Counted from the stretch's first letter, positions 50,152 through 59,273 are shown. The stretch: 64,000 nucleotides of DNA from Pelagibius sp040217155 (GCA_040217155.1 JAVJNS010000026.1:124001-188000); one strand, 5' to 3'. The notes: generated from the sequence alone by a model not told the origin. Translations and numbers: made by a program.

Positions 50152-50946
50152 ATGGATCACCTGGACGCCCTGGAAGCACAATCGGTTTACATCCTGCGCG
50201 AGGCCTATGCCCGGATTGAGCCCCTGGCCATGCTGTGGTCTCTGGGTAAGGATTCCAATGTCATGATCTGGCTGGCGCGCAAGGCTTTCTTCGGTCATGT
50301 GCCCTTTCCCGTCATGCACGTGGACACGGGCAAGAAATTCAAGGAGATGTATGCGTTCCGCGACCGCTACGCCGCGGAGTGGAAGCTCGATTTTCTCCGC
50401 GAGGTCTGCCCGCCGCTTGAGGAGATCGATCCCTCGCTGCCGCCGGCCGCCCGCTCGGCAGCGCGCAAGACCGAGGGGCTGCGCCAGGCCATCGCCAAGC
50501 ATCAGTTGAAGGGTGTCATTGCCGGCATCCGCCGCGACGAACAGGCGACCCGCGCTAAGGAGCGCGTCTTCAGCCCGCGCGGCGAAACCGGGGCCTGGGA
50601 CTTCCGCGACCAGCCGCCGGAGTTTTGGGATCAGTACAAGACCGACTTTCCGCCGGGGACCCATATCCGCATCCATCCGCTGCTGCATTGGACTGAACTG
50701 GACATCTGGCGTTACACCCAGCGCGAAGGCATCCCCATCGTGCCGCTTTATCTCTCCAGGGACGGCAAGCGCTACCGCTCGCTGGGCGACGAAGACATCA
50801 CTTCGCCGGTCGCGTCCGAGGCCTCCTCGATCGAGGAGATTATTATCGAACTGGAGACCACCAATACTTCGGAGCGCGCCGGCCGCGCCATGGACCATGA
50901 ACGCGAAGACGCCTTTGAGCGGCTGCGCGCCACGGGTTACATGTAA
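50152..50946 (+). CDS. cysD: Sulfate adenylyltransferase subunit 2
   Basis: A 264-residue PP-loop ATPase that, with CysN, makes adenosine 5'-phosphosulfate from sulfate and ATP. The PP-loop is LWSLGKDSNVMIWLARKAF (about residues 26-44), followed by PFPVMHVDTGKKFKEMYAFRD, AGIRRDEQATRAKERVFSPR and HPLLHWTELDIWRYTQREGIPIVPLY. The ATG at 50152 has GAGGA 11 nt upstream. The cysNC gene follows after 17 bp. No cysH or cysI is nearby, so the output is likely PAPS for sulfation rather than reduction. Confidence 0.95.
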   Translation: MDHLDALEAQSVYILREAYARIEPLAMLWSLGKDSNVMIWLARKAFFGHVPFPVMHVDTGKKFKEMYAFRDRYAAEWKLDFLREVCPPLEEIDPSLPPAARSAARKTEGLRQAIAKHQLKGVIAGIRRDEQATRAKERVFSPRGETGAWDFRDQPPEFWDQYKTDFPPGTHIRIHPLLHWTELDIWRYTQREGIPIVPLYLSRDGKRYRSLGDEDITSPVASEASSIEEIIIELETTNTSERAGRAMDHEREDAFERLRATGYM

Positions 50947-50963
50947 GGAGGGGCGGTGCGAAG

Positions 50964-52919
50964 ATGAAGAACGACGGCACCAGCCTGCTGACGCAGGATC
51001 AGTTGAAAGGCGAAGCTTTGGCCGACTTTGAAAGCGCAGGCGCCCGGGCGCCGCACCGCATCGTCATCGTTGGCCACGTCGATCACGGCAAGTCGACGCT
51101 GATCGGCCGCCTGCTCTATGACACCGACTCCCTGCCGCCGGGCAAGGTCGAGGAGCTCGAGGCGGTCTCGGCGCGTCGCGGTATGGCCATCGAGTGGTCC
51201 TTCGTGCTCGACGCCTTCCAGGCCGAACGCGATCAGGCAGTGACTATCGACACGACGCAGATCTGGTTCAACACGGCGCGGCGCGACTATGTGATCATCG
51301 ACGCACCTGGCCACCGCGAGTTTCTCAAGAACATGGTCAGCGGCGCGGCCAGCGCCGATGCGGCTGTGGTGGTGGTCGACGCGGCCGAGGGCGTGCGGGA
51401 ACAGTCTCGCCGCCATGCCTACCTGCTGCACCTCCTCGGCATCCGCCAGGTCGCCGTTGTGGTCAACAAGATGGACCTGGTGAGTTTCAGCGAGGCGCGT
51501 TTCGACGAGGTCTCCAAGGAAGTCACCGACTACCTGGTCTCCATCGGGGCGAAGCCGATGGTTATCGTGCCGATTTCCGCGCGCGATGGCGACAACATCG
51601 CCAAACGGTCCGAGCACATGCCCTGGTACGATGGCCCGACGGTGCTCTCCGCCCTCGATGGTTTCCACGGTCTTCCCGGCGCCGGTGCCCAGCCGCTGCG
51701 CCTGCCGATCCAGGAAGTCTATAAGTTCGACGCCCGTCGCATCCTCGCCGGGCGCATGGAAAGCGGCAGCCTGTCGGTCGGCGATACCCTGCTGTTCTCG
51801 CCGTCCAACAAGACCGCGCGGGTTAGGAGCATCGAGGCCTGGCCGGAGGACCGCAAGCCTGACAGGGTGGCGGCGGGAGAATCCGTCGGCATCACACTGG
51901 ACGAACAGATCTTCGTCGAGCGCGGTGAGATCGCCAGCCATGTGGAGAACCCGCCAAAGCTCTCAACGCTGTTTCAGGCGCGGCTGTTCTGGCTCGGCCA
52001 CAAGCCGCTGACGGTGGGTAGCCGGTACAAGCTGAAACTGCTGACCCAGGAGGCCGAGGTCACGGTCCAGTCGATCGAGCGCATCGTCGACACCCAGACT
52101 CTGGAAAATTCGGCCGGTGATTCGGTGGAGCGCAACGCGGTGGCCGAGGTCACCCTGCGCAGCCGCCAGGTCCTTGGCCTCGACGACTACGGCGATCTTC
52201 CCAAGACCGGGCGTTTCGTGCTCATCGAAGACTACGACGCCGTTGGTGGTGGCGTCATCTCCATGGAGGGCCTGCCCGACCAGCGCCAGGCCATCGCGGT
52301 AAAGTCGACCAACGTCATCTCGGTCGAGCACCGCCTCACCGTAGACAGCCGCGCGGCGCGCAACGGCCACCATGGCGGCGTGCTGTGGTTCACCGGGCTG
52401 TCCGGTGCCGGCAAGTCGACTCTCGCCATGGAGGTTGAGCAGCGCCTCTTTGCCAAGGGGTACCAGGTCTATGTGCTCGACGGCGACAACGTGCGCCGCG
52501 GTCTCAACGCCAACCTCGGTTTCTCGCCCGAAGACCGCACGGAGAACATCCGCCGCGTCGGCGAGGCGGCCGCGCTCTTTGCCGATTCGGGCATTATCTG
52601 CATCACCGCCTTTATCTCGCCTTACCGGGTCGATCGTGACCGAGCTCGTGCCTCGGCGCCCGGCCGTTTCCACGAGATCTACATCCAGGCCGACGTGGAA
52701 ACCTGCGAGCAGCGCGACCCCAAGGGCCTCTACAAAAAAGCGCGCGCCGGCGAGATTCCCCAATTCACTGGTGTCTCGGCGCCCTATGAACCGCCCGAGG
52801 CGGCCGACCTGGTGGTCGATACCGCCGATGAAAACGTCGCGGAGTCGGTCGCGCGCATCCTTCGCTACGTGGAAAAGACATTCACGCTTAAGAAGGGCGG
52901 CGAAGAAGCCGCCGGTTAA
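50964..52919 (+). CDS. cysNC: Bifunctional sulfate adenylyltransferase subunit 1 / adenylylsulfate kinase
   Basis: A 651-residue fusion giving PAPS from ATP and sulfate (with CysD). The N-terminal GTPase has GHVDHGKSTLIGRLLYDTD (residues 37-55), DAPGHREFLKNMVSGA and VVNKMDL. The C-terminal APS kinase starts near residue 470: WFTGLSGAGKSTLA, VYVLDGDNVRRGLN, ITAFISPYR-DRDRAR. Such NodQ-type fusions supply sulfotransferases. The partner sulfotransferase is probably the one at 31.0 kb. The TAA stop is formed by the first three bases of the TIR element copy 2. Confidence 0.95.
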   Translation: MKNDGTSLLTQDQLKGEALADFESAGARAPHRIVIVGHVDHGKSTLIGRLLYDTDSLPPGKVEELEAVSARRGMAIEWSFVLDAFQAERDQAVTIDTTQIWFNTARRDYVIIDAPGHREFLKNMVSGAASADAAVVVVDAAEGVREQSRRHAYLLHLLGIRQVAVVVNKMDLVSFSEARFDEVSKEVTDYLVSIGAKPMVIVPISARDGDNIAKRSEHMPWYDGPTVLSALDGFHGLPGAGAQPLRLPIQEVYKFDARRILAGRMESGSLSVGDTLLFSPSNKTARVRSIEAWPEDRKPDRVAAGESVGITLDEQIFVERGEIASHVENPPKLSTLFQARLFWLGHKPLTVGSRYKLKLLTQEAEVTVQSIERIVDTQTLENSAGDSVERNAVAEVTLRSRQVLGLDDYGDLPKTGRFVLIEDYDAVGGGVISMEGLPDQRQAIAVKSTNVISVEHRLTVDSRAARNGHHGGVLWFTGLSGAGKSTLAMEVEQRLFAKGYQVYVLDGDNVRRGLNANLGFSPEDRTENIRRVGEAAALFADSGIICITAFISPYRVDRDRARASAPGRFHEIYIQADVETCEQRDPKGLYKKARAGEIPQFTGVSAPYEPPEAADLVVDTADENVAESVARILRYVEKTFTLKKGGEEAAG

Positions 52920-53199
52920 AGCGCTTTGCGCCCAATTTGACTCAATTCTGTTTTCGAGCGGTGCGGCGATCCGTCAGGAGGCAGGCGAAGCGCGATGCGG
53001 CGCATCGGGCAAGCCTGCCGACGCCGCGGGCGCCCGCCGCTCGGAAACCCGCCAGGGCCTTTGGGGGCCGGGCGGCTTTGCGCCAGTACCGGCGGGCTTC
53101 GGCTTGACCATAGCGCCGCTATGCCCGGCGCCAAATCCTCTTGGTCCTGACACAAATCCGCTCCGGCAGAATGGTTCAAATTGGGCGCAAAGTGCTTTA
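52917..53199. mobile_element. MITE-like element, copy 2 (283 bp)
   Basis: Same ends and inside as the copy at 11039-11337, in the same orientation. The left end TAAAGCGCTTTGCGCCCAAT matches copy 1 exactly, and differences are scattered single bases plus a 15-bp and a 1-bp gap. The two ends pair over about 33 bp. It fills the space between cysNC (whose stop it supplies) and the stop of the convergent rpoH gene 15 bp away. A long stem formed by the two ends, or the inner hairpins, could stop transcription from both sides. Confidence 0.8.
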
Positions 53200-53213
53200 G
53201 CTTCGGCGGTCGA

Positions 53214-54098
53214 TCAGTTGACCGCCAAACGCTCGTCGATCGCCGCGTTGCGGATCGCCTTCTGAAGTTTCTCGAAGGCCCTGACCTCGATCTGGCGCAC
53301 CCGCTCACGGCTGATGCCGTATTCCTGCGAAAGATCTTCCAGCGTCGTCGGCTGGTCCTTGAGGCGGCGCTCTTCCAGGATGTGGCGTTCGCGCTCGTTG
53401 AGGTTCTCCATGGCGGCCTTGAGCAGCGTCCGGCGCTTGCCCAGTTCCTCGGACTCCGCGAGCATGGTTTCCTGATCTTCGTTGTCGTCGACCAGCCAGT
53501 CCTGCCATTCGCCGTCGCCGTCAATGCGCAGCGGCGCATTCAAGGAGTGGTCGGGCGCCGAGAGGCGGCGGTTCATGGAAACCACGTCCTGTTCAGGCAC
53601 GCCTAGCGTCTCGGCGATCTTGGAGACGTTCTCCGGGTGCAGGTCGCCTTCTTCCATGGCCTTCAATTGGCCCTTCAACTTGCGCAGGTTGAAGAACAGC
53701 TTCTTCTGCGAGGCCGTGGTACCCATTTTCACCAGCGACCAGGAATGCAGGATGTATTCCTGGATCGAGGCGCGGATCCACCACATGGCATAGGTGGCGA
53801 GACGGAATCCGCGTTCCGGATCGAAACGCTTGACCGCCTGCATCATGCCAACGTTGCCTTCGGAGATCAGTTCGGAAAGGGGCAGCCCGTAGCCGCGGTA
53901 GCCCATGGCGATCTTCGCCACCAGACGCAGGTGCGAGGTGACCAGTTTGTGCGCGGCTTCGGAATCGCCACGCTCCCGCCAAGACTTGGCGAGCATGTAT
54001 TCTTCGTTCTGTTCCAGCATCGGGAACTTGCGGATCTCCTGCAGGTAACCGCTGAGGTTGCCTTCGGGCGCGAGAACGGGAACTTTAGATGCCGCCAT
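53214..54098 (-). CDS. rpoH: RNA polymerase sigma-32 factor
   Basis: A 294-residue heat-shock sigma factor. Region 2 contains LVTSHLRLVAKIAMGYRGYGLPLSELISEGNVGMMQAV and the -10-reading RLATYAMWWIRASIQEYIL; the RpoH box is QKKLFFNLRKLK; region 4 has LNERERHILEERRLKDQPTTLEDLSQEYGISRERVRQIEVRA for -35 binding. Many alphaproteobacteria carry two or more RpoH copies, so this may be one of several. It is transcribed leftward, upstream of (and converging with) cysNC, and downstream of rluD. Confidence 0.95.
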   Translation of the reverse strand: MAASKVPVLAPEGNLSGYLQEIRKFPMLEQNEEYMLAKSWRERGDSEAAHKLVTSHLRLVAKIAMGYRGYGLPLSELISEGNVGMMQAVKRFDPERGFRLATYAMWWIRASIQEYILHSWSLVKMGTTASQKKLFFNLRKLKGQLKAMEEGDLHPENVSKIAETLGVPEQDVVSMNRRLSAPDHSLNAPLRIDGDGEWQDWLVDDNEDQETMLAESEELGKRRTLLKAAMENLNERERHILEERRLKDQPTTLEDLSQEYGISRERVRQIEVRAFEKLQKAIRNAAIDERLAVN

Positions 54099-54316
54099 AG
54101 CTGAACTCCAAGCTGGGCTGTCCCGACCGGGGCGTCGGTGCCCATATCCTTGCTGTGCAAATCGTATGAACCGAAAGCCCTGCCCTGGCCCGCTGCTGCC
54201 GCCGGATGGTCAGGTGCCGACTGTTCAGGGCTTTCGAAAACCAGTCTAGCATGGATCCCCCGAGCCTGAGATTAAACCGGTGTAACGTCAAACCAGACCA
54301 ATTTGGTATTGTATAG

Positions 54317-55339
54317 TTATAACCGTTCTAAGGAACTTATCAAGCTGCTTAAGTCAGATGGTAATTCGCTCCGGAATTGCAAGGCATCCCCGCTTACCGG
54401 ATGGCGGAAACCCAAGGTTCTTGCGTGCAGGGCCTGACGCCCGAGGGTGGCCAGGACGGCCTGCGCCGTTTCGGTCAGGGCTTTGGCCCGGCGGCTGCCG
54501 CTGCCGCCGCGGCCGTAGAGCGGGTCGCCCAGCAGGGGGTGGCCGGCATCGGCCAGGTGGACGCGGATCTGGTGCGTCCGCCCGGTCATGAGGCGGCACT
54601 CCAGCAAGCTGACGCGGCCGTTCTGAAAGCTCTTCAACACCCGGTAGCCGGTCTCCGCGGGTCGTCCACCGCGGCTGAGCACGGCCATCTTCTTGCGGTT
54701 GCGCGGGCTGCGCCCGATGTTGCCGGTGATGCTGTCCTGGACCGGGCTCGGCCGGCCCCAGACCAGCGCCAGGTAGCTGCGTTCGATGTCGCGGGCGCTG
54801 AAGAGATCGACCAGGCCCTGGTGGGCCCGCGCGGTCTTGGCCGCCACCATGACGCCGGAGGTGTCCTTGTCCAGGCGGTGGACGATCCCGGGCCGGCGCT
54901 CGCCGCCGATACCGGTGAGGCCGGGGCCGCAGTGCGCGATGAGGGCATTGACCAGGGTGCGGTCCGGGTTGCCGGCGGCCGGGTGAACCACCAGCCCGGC
55001 AGGCTTGTTCAGCACGATCAAGTCGCCGTCCTCGTAGAAGATCTCCAGGGGCATCGCCTGAGCCGCCAGAGCGACGGGCGTAGCTTCGGGCACGACGATG
55101 GCGAATTTTTGGCCGGCCTTGACCTTGGCCGCCGGCGACGTGACGGCATCGCCGCCGCAGGTCACCCGGCCGGCTTCGATCAGGGCCTTGAGGCGGCTGC
55201 GCGAGAGCCCGGGCAGCGCCGCGGCGAGCAGGCGGTCGAGCCGGCTGCCGGCGGCTTCCGGGGGCGCCGTCACCTCGCGCTGTTCGGCGCCGCCGCCGGC
55301 TGGCGGCCCAGCTTGCTCTTGACCGGAACCGGCCGTCAT
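54317..55339 (-). CDS. rluD: 23S rRNA pseudouridine synthase, RluD-like
   Basis: A 340-residue pseudouridine synthase (RluA/C/D family). The S4-like RNA-binding region has RLDRLLAAALPGLSRSRLKALIEAGRV; the catalytic block is GIVHRLDKDTSGVMVAAKT with the aspartate, and ALVWGRPSP, MTGRTHQIRVHLADAGHPLLGDPLYG follow. The substrate (U1911/1915/1917 of 23S rRNA) is from family knowledge. The ATG at 55339 starts after a much longer frame that is antisense to the next genes. It is the gene upstream of rpoH on this strand, with a 218-bp gap between them. Confidence 0.93.
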   Translation of the reverse strand: MTAGSGQEQAGPPAGGGAEQREVTAPPEAAGSRLDRLLAAALPGLSRSRLKALIEAGRVTCGGDAVTSPAAKVKAGQKFAIVVPEATPVALAAQAMPLEIFYEDGDLIVLNKPAGLVVHPAAGNPDRTLVNALIAHCGPGLTGIGGERRPGIVHRLDKDTSGVMVAAKTARAHQGLVDLFSARDIERSYLALVWGRPSPVQDSITGNIGRSPRNRKKMAVLSRGGRPAETGYRVLKSFQNGRVSLLECRLMTGRTHQIRVHLADAGHPLLGDPLYGRGGSGSRRAKALTETAQAVLATLGRQALHARTLGFRHPVSGDALQFRSELPSDLSSLISSLERL

Positions 55340-55390
55340 GCTTCCTCGCTTCCTGTCGCCGCAAAAGCCGTTATTAGGGGGTTCTACCCG

Positions 55391-55726
55391 ATGCAAGCGC
55401 TGAAAGCCCTCGTCATTTTCATGGGCGTCCTCATTATGGCCGGCATGGCCCTGCTGGTGTATGGCCTGGCGACCCGGACCGGCGGCGGCCCCGGCGAGTT
55501 TGCCGAGGCCAGCGGCGGCGGCGCGGCCGATTTCGGCACTCTGGAGTTGGCGCTGCCCGACGGCTGCAGCCTGGCGGCGACCGAAACGGCCGGCGACCGG
55601 CTGGTGATTCGCTTCGACGGCCAGGCCGAGCGCGGCTGCCAGCAGTTGGTGGTGGTCGACCTGGCCAGCGGCAAGGTGCTCGGCCGGGTGAAGGCCCTGC
55701 CCGCCGGCGCCGGCGGCGCCCGCTGA
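55391..55726 (+). CDS. Small membrane-anchored protein, DUF6476-like
   Basis: A 111-residue protein with one N-terminal membrane helix (ALKALVIFMGVLIMAGMALLVYGLA, residues 3-27). A short extracytoplasmic domain follows, with LELALPDGCSLAATETAGDRLVIRFDG and QQLVVVDLASGKVLGRV, containing two cysteines. A gene of this type commonly lies divergent from rluD in alphaproteobacteria; its function is unknown. The ATG at 55391 has AGGGGG about 13 bases upstream. The next gene follows after 36 bp. Confidence 0.75.
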   Translation: MQALKALVIFMGVLIMAGMALLVYGLATRTGGGPGEFAEASGGGAADFGTLELALPDGCSLAATETAGDRLVIRFDGQAERGCQQLVVVDLASGKVLGRVKALPAGAGGAR

Positions 55727-55762
55727 GCCGTATCGCCTGAACTTGCTATAGAGGACAGCAGC

Positions 55763-56815
55763 ATGACCAACTTTGCCTCCGACAACGTCAGCGGCGTCTG
55801 CCCGGAAATCATGGCGGCGCTGGCGAAGGTCAACGCCGGCACGGCGCCGGCCTATGGCGAGGACGCCGTGACCCGGCGCCTGCAGGCCCGCGTGGCCGAG
55901 GTTTTCGAACACGAGGTGGCGGTCTTCCCACTGGCCACCGGCAGCGCCGCCAACGCCCTGGCGCTGTCGGCCCTGGTGCCGCGCTACGGCGCGGTCTACT
56001 GCCACCGCGAGGCGCACATCAACGCCGACGAATGCGGCGCGCCGGAGTTCTTCACCGGCGGCGCCAAGCTGGTGGCGCTGGACGGCGAGGCGGCCAAGAT
56101 CACGCCCCAGGCGGTGGCCGAGGCGGCTTTCGGCAAGGGCATCGTGCATCACGTGCAGCCGGCGGCGGTCTCCATCACCCAGGCCAGCGAGAAGGGCACG
56201 GTCTATACCCCGGCCGAGATCGCGGCGCTGGCCGAGGTCGCCGGCCGGCAGGGCATGGCGCTGCACATGGACGGCGCGCGCTTCGCCAACGCCCTGGTTC
56301 ATCTCGGCTGCACCCCGGCGGAGGCGACCTGGAAGGCCGGGGTCGACGTGCTGACCCTGGGCGCCACCAAGAACGGCGCCATGGCGGCCGAGGCGGCGGT
56401 CTTCTTCAAGCCCGCGCAGGCGGCCGAGTTCGCCTATCTCAGGAAGCGCGGCGGGCAGCTGTTCTCCAAGCTGCGCTACGTCTCGGCGCAGCTCGAGGCC
56501 TACCTGAGCGACGATCTGTGGCTGAGCAACGCGCGCCACGCCAACGCCCAGGCCGCGCGCCTGGCCGCCGGCCTCGCCGCGCTGCCGGGGGCGGCGCTGG
56601 CGGCGCCGGTCGAGGCCAACGAGGTCTTCATCGCCCTGCCGCGCCCGGTGGTCGAGGGCCTGAAGGCCGCCGGCTATCAGTTCTATGTGTGGCGCGAGGC
56701 GCGGCAGCCGCTGTGCCGCTTCGTCACCGCTTTCGACACGCCGGCACAAGCGGTCGAGACCCTGCTGGCCGAGGCGGCGCGGCACGGCCGGGCGGCGGCG
56801 CAGGCCAGCGCGTGA
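55763..56815 (+). CDS. Low-specificity L-threonine aldolase
   Basis: A 350-residue PLP enzyme that splits L-threonine (and allo-threonine) to glycine and acetaldehyde. Visible are FPLATGSAANALALSALV, CHREAHINADECGAPEFFTGGAKL, ITQASEKGTVYTPAEI, LHMDGARFANALVHLGC (cofactor Asp) and LTLGATKNGAMAAEAAVFF with the Schiff-base lysine near residue 203. The length fits LtaE/GlyI. The gene is very GC-rich, typical of the host chromosome, and ends 130 bp before tRNA-Glu. Confidence 0.92.
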   Translation: MTNFASDNVSGVCPEIMAALAKVNAGTAPAYGEDAVTRRLQARVAEVFEHEVAVFPLATGSAANALALSALVPRYGAVYCHREAHINADECGAPEFFTGGAKLVALDGEAAKITPQAVAEAAFGKGIVHHVQPAAVSITQASEKGTVYTPAEIAALAEVAGRQGMALHMDGARFANALVHLGCTPAEATWKAGVDVLTLGATKNGAMAAEAAVFFKPAQAAEFAYLRKRGGQLFSKLRYVSAQLEAYLSDDLWLSNARHANAQAARLAAGLAALPGAALAAPVEANEVFIALPRPVVEGLKAAGYQFYVWREARQPLCRFVTAFDTPAQAVETLLAEAARHGRAAAQASA

Positions 56816-56945
56816 CAGCAGGGCAGCGCGTGACGGCAAGGCAGGCGGGGCCGGGCGCCAGGCCCGGCGATGGCGGCCGAGGCGCTGCTTTGGGGGCTTG
56901 CGTCCCCCCGGATCTTGGGCTAAATAACCGCCCTTCCGGCCATTG

Positions 56946-57021
56946 GTCCCCTTCGTCTAGTGGCCTAGGACGCCGCCCTCTCACGGCGGAAACAGGGGTT
57001 CGACTCCCCTAGGGGACGCCA
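56946..57021 (+). tRNA. tRNA-Glu (anticodon CTC)
   Basis: A complete cloverleaf. The acceptor stem GTCCCCT (56946-56952) pairs with AGGGGAC (57011-57017), the discriminator is G, and CCA is encoded at 57019-57021. The anticodon stem CCGCC/GGCGG encloses a loop with CTC, reading GAG codons. The T-arm is CAGGGGTTCGACTCCCCTA-like with a TTCGA loop. Glu tRNA genes are common integration sites, and the DNA on the right looks different in character. Confidence 0.96.
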
Positions 57022-57542
57022 GCAAAAACAATGAATTAGAGCCGCCAGAGCTTCTCCGTACGAAAAATTTGCGGAAAAGCCGCGGGCGGTTGTGTGCGTT
57101 CTGCGATGTTCAGTCGCGGACTGGCATGAGTTCGCCAACCGGCTGAGCCATCTGCCGCAGTGAAGAATTGAACAAAGCATTGGCTATGGCCAGGATGTCG
57201 GGCTCTCGTGATCGCCCGGGCCGGGATGGAAATGAACTGGCCGAGCCATCGGCCGTCGTCTTACGGAACCAGCGGTCATTGAAGGATTGTGAAACTGCTT
57301 GACCGTGTCGGGCTTGCCGACCACGCCCACATTTTTGCGCCGGAACTTTCCGGGGCAACGGCAGCGCGTGGCTATCGCGCCGGCCCCGCTTGAGGGATGT
57401 GGCTTGGCAATCGGCGCCGGCGTAAGAATAATGCAGTCTATGGTGCCAGTCGGGCCTGCGCTCTTAGTTGCCGCCCAGCGAAGTGCCGGCGCTTTTACGA
57501 ACCAACTCCAGTTTGACGTGATGCAGTGCGACATATGAAATC
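57022..57542. other. 521-bp gene-free stretch right of tRNA-Glu
   Basis: Several frames are open, but none has a family match, a good start or consistent codon use. No intact integrase or transposase is visible, nor a second copy of the tRNA end within the window that would mark an island border. It could be decayed mobile DNA. Confidence 0.5.
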
Positions 57543-58196
57543 ATGAGACACGTGCCAGTCCGTTCGGATCGCCATCCGCTAACTTGGTGTGGGCGCGTCC
57601 AGGAGCGCAGGGCCGGCGTTCGGCCCTTCCGGAACAGATTACCGGTCTTCGCGATCTTGGTGAGCATCCTAGTGCTCATGGGTCTCACGCCGTCCGGGGT
57701 TCTGGCGCATGGCGCCAATCATCCTGCTGATTTTCGGAATGGGCGGAATCAATTCATACATCTGAGGCCGTCGCGGGCCGCCCCTGTGACGCCGTTCTTT
57801 GCGGAAGACGGAAGCCTTCTAAATCTCAGCGGTTTTCGAGGGAAGCTGGTCCTCTTGAACCTCTGGGCGACATGGTGCCCTCCTTGCATTGAGGAACTGC
57901 CGGCCCTCGACCGACTGCAGGCCGTGTTGGCGGAGCAACCCTTCGCAGTGGTCGCTTTGTCAATCGACGAGGCGGGCATTGACGCGCCAGCTAGATTCAT
58001 TGAGCGGTTGGGGCTAACGAACCTCAGCGTGTACAATGACTATACTGGGCGTGCACAGAAAGCGTTTCCGCTCTATGGACTTCCAATTACCTATCTTATC
58101 GATCGGGATGGTACAGTAGCCGGCTATATTGTCGGAGCGGCGGATTGGGATTCTCCGGAAGCAATTGAGTTCCTGCAACACTATTTGGGATCGTAG
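57543..58196 (+). CDS. TlpA-family thioredoxin-like disulfide reductase
   Basis: A 217-residue protein with an N-terminal signal anchor (LPVFAILVSILVLMGLTPSGVLA, about 33-55) and a periplasmic thioredoxin fold. The active site is WCPPC (111-115) in LLNLWATWCPPCIEELPAL, and the cis-proline region is YGLPITYLIDRDGTV. It should reduce or relay disulfides in the periplasm, for example in cytochrome c or copper-site maturation. No ccm genes are nearby. The gene 71 bp downstream encodes a membrane protein with a CPVC motif, a likely partner. Confidence 0.87.
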   Translation: MRHVPVRSDRHPLTWCGRVQERRAGVRPFRNRLPVFAILVSILVLMGLTPSGVLAHGANHPADFRNGRNQFIHLRPSRAAPVTPFFAEDGSLLNLSGFRGKLVLLNLWATWCPPCIEELPALDRLQAVLAEQPFAVVALSIDEAGIDAPARFIERLGLTNLSVYNDYTGRAQKAFPLYGLPITYLIDRDGTVAGYIVGAADWDSPEAIEFLQHYLGS

Positions 58197-58267
58197 GCGG
58201 CCACTGTGATGCCTGGATCGTCGTGCCGGCACCCGCGAAGTGACAAACAGATCGAGATGATATTCAG

Positions 58268-58747
58268 ATGTTGAACGAACAATTGAGAAGAATCTCCGGA
58301 CGGAAGACAATCGCGGGAATTGCCGTTGCAATCGGCAGCTTTGCCGGACTCGGGACGACTGCGGCACTGTGGGAAAATCCATTCTTCATCCGAATGACGC
58401 CGGCCGGCGGCTGGGAAATAGCGCTCTTGCTGCTGATGTCCTTATTGCTGGGCGTCTACGTTGCAGTGCGCAGACCACGATGTTCGATCAAGTCCGCCAG
58501 TGCCGGCGGCGTGCTCGGTTTCATCGGCATTGCCTGCCCGGTTTGCAACAAGATCCTGCTGCTGCTGTTCGGCGGCGAATTGCTGCTCACCTATTTCGAA
58601 CCTGTTCGTGTGTATGTGGCCGCCGGCGGTACATTGATCATTTTTGCCGCGCTATTATGGGAATTGAGACTGCTGCAGAAGGAGAATGCAGACCTGCGCC
58701 AAAATATGGCTTACGGGGCGGCAGAGTCACTACGCAGTAAAGCCTAA
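58268..58747 (+). CDS. Integral membrane protein with CPVCNK motif
   Basis: A 159-residue protein with about four hydrophobic segments (roughly 15-33, 50-66, 82-104 and 110-128). The segment GFIGIACPVCNKILLLLFGGELLL places a vicinal C90-P-V-C93 pair in or near the membrane. I do not know a characterised member. Proteins of this kind are found next to TlpA- or DsbE-like genes, as here, so a quinone-linked or thiol-relay role is possible. It ends with a basic, coiled stretch. Confidence 0.7.
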   Translation: MLNEQLRRISGRKTIAGIAVAIGSFAGLGTTAALWENPFFIRMTPAGGWEIALLLLMSLLLGVYVAVRRPRCSIKSASAGGVLGFIGIACPVCNKILLLLFGGELLLTYFEPVRVYVAAGGTLIIFAALLWELRLLQKENADLRQNMAYGAAESLRSKA

Positions 58748-59273
58748 GCGAAGCGGGAAAATCGGAATCAGTGCCGAGGCATCGAGCAAGGCGGAACGGC
58801 GCGCGACGCGATCGTGCCCCGGAAATCGACCATCAAGCACATTCTCATGGCCGCGGTTAGGCTGAACTCCGCGGTCATGCCGTGATGCACTTCGGTGAAA
58901 TGCGGGCCGTGTCGGCGGTTCCGGCGGTGCCGGCCTCTATGCCGGGCGCGTAGGTTTCCATTGCGGATTCATGGGAGTCGCCTTCGCCTACCGCGGGCCG
59001 CCCATCACCGCCGCCAACTCCTCGCGAGCAACGTCGCAGGGCTCACAGTCGCGCCGCCCCGATGATTTTTGTGGCGGCAATGCTGGTGCGACCTGTTCTC
59101 GCCGCCTTGCCGTATTCCACATTGGAGAGGAGACGATCGCTGGTGGAACAGCGGCAATCGTGCTCTCGCGTCGGCGGCTGGAGAGAATGAAAGGGGCGCC
59201 CCTCTTCGTATTGGCGCTACAGTCGGTGGACACGCGAGATGAACCCGACAGAACCGAAGTGAGGAGAGATCGA
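58748..59273. other. 526-bp stretch without a convincing gene
   Basis: Both strands were read. A leftward frame contains HFTEVHHGMTAEFSLTAAMRMC but has no start or family match and may be a fragment. An open frame running into the channel gene from 58971 lacks a start signal and does not look coding before 59274. Confidence 0.5.

Noticed and set aside
55340..56839. Very long leftward open frame continuing upstream of rluD through the threonine aldolase region
   Set aside because: It is the antisense of two GC-rich genes with clear homology. The residues are Arg/Gly/Ala-rich low complexity, and rluD has a proper ATG at 55339.
58971..59273. N-terminal extension of the pore protein
   Set aside because: The frame is open but lacks a ribosome-binding site and is Arg/Ser-rich without hydrophobic pattern. 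The ATG at 59274 has GAGGAGA in front and starts directly with a membrane helix.
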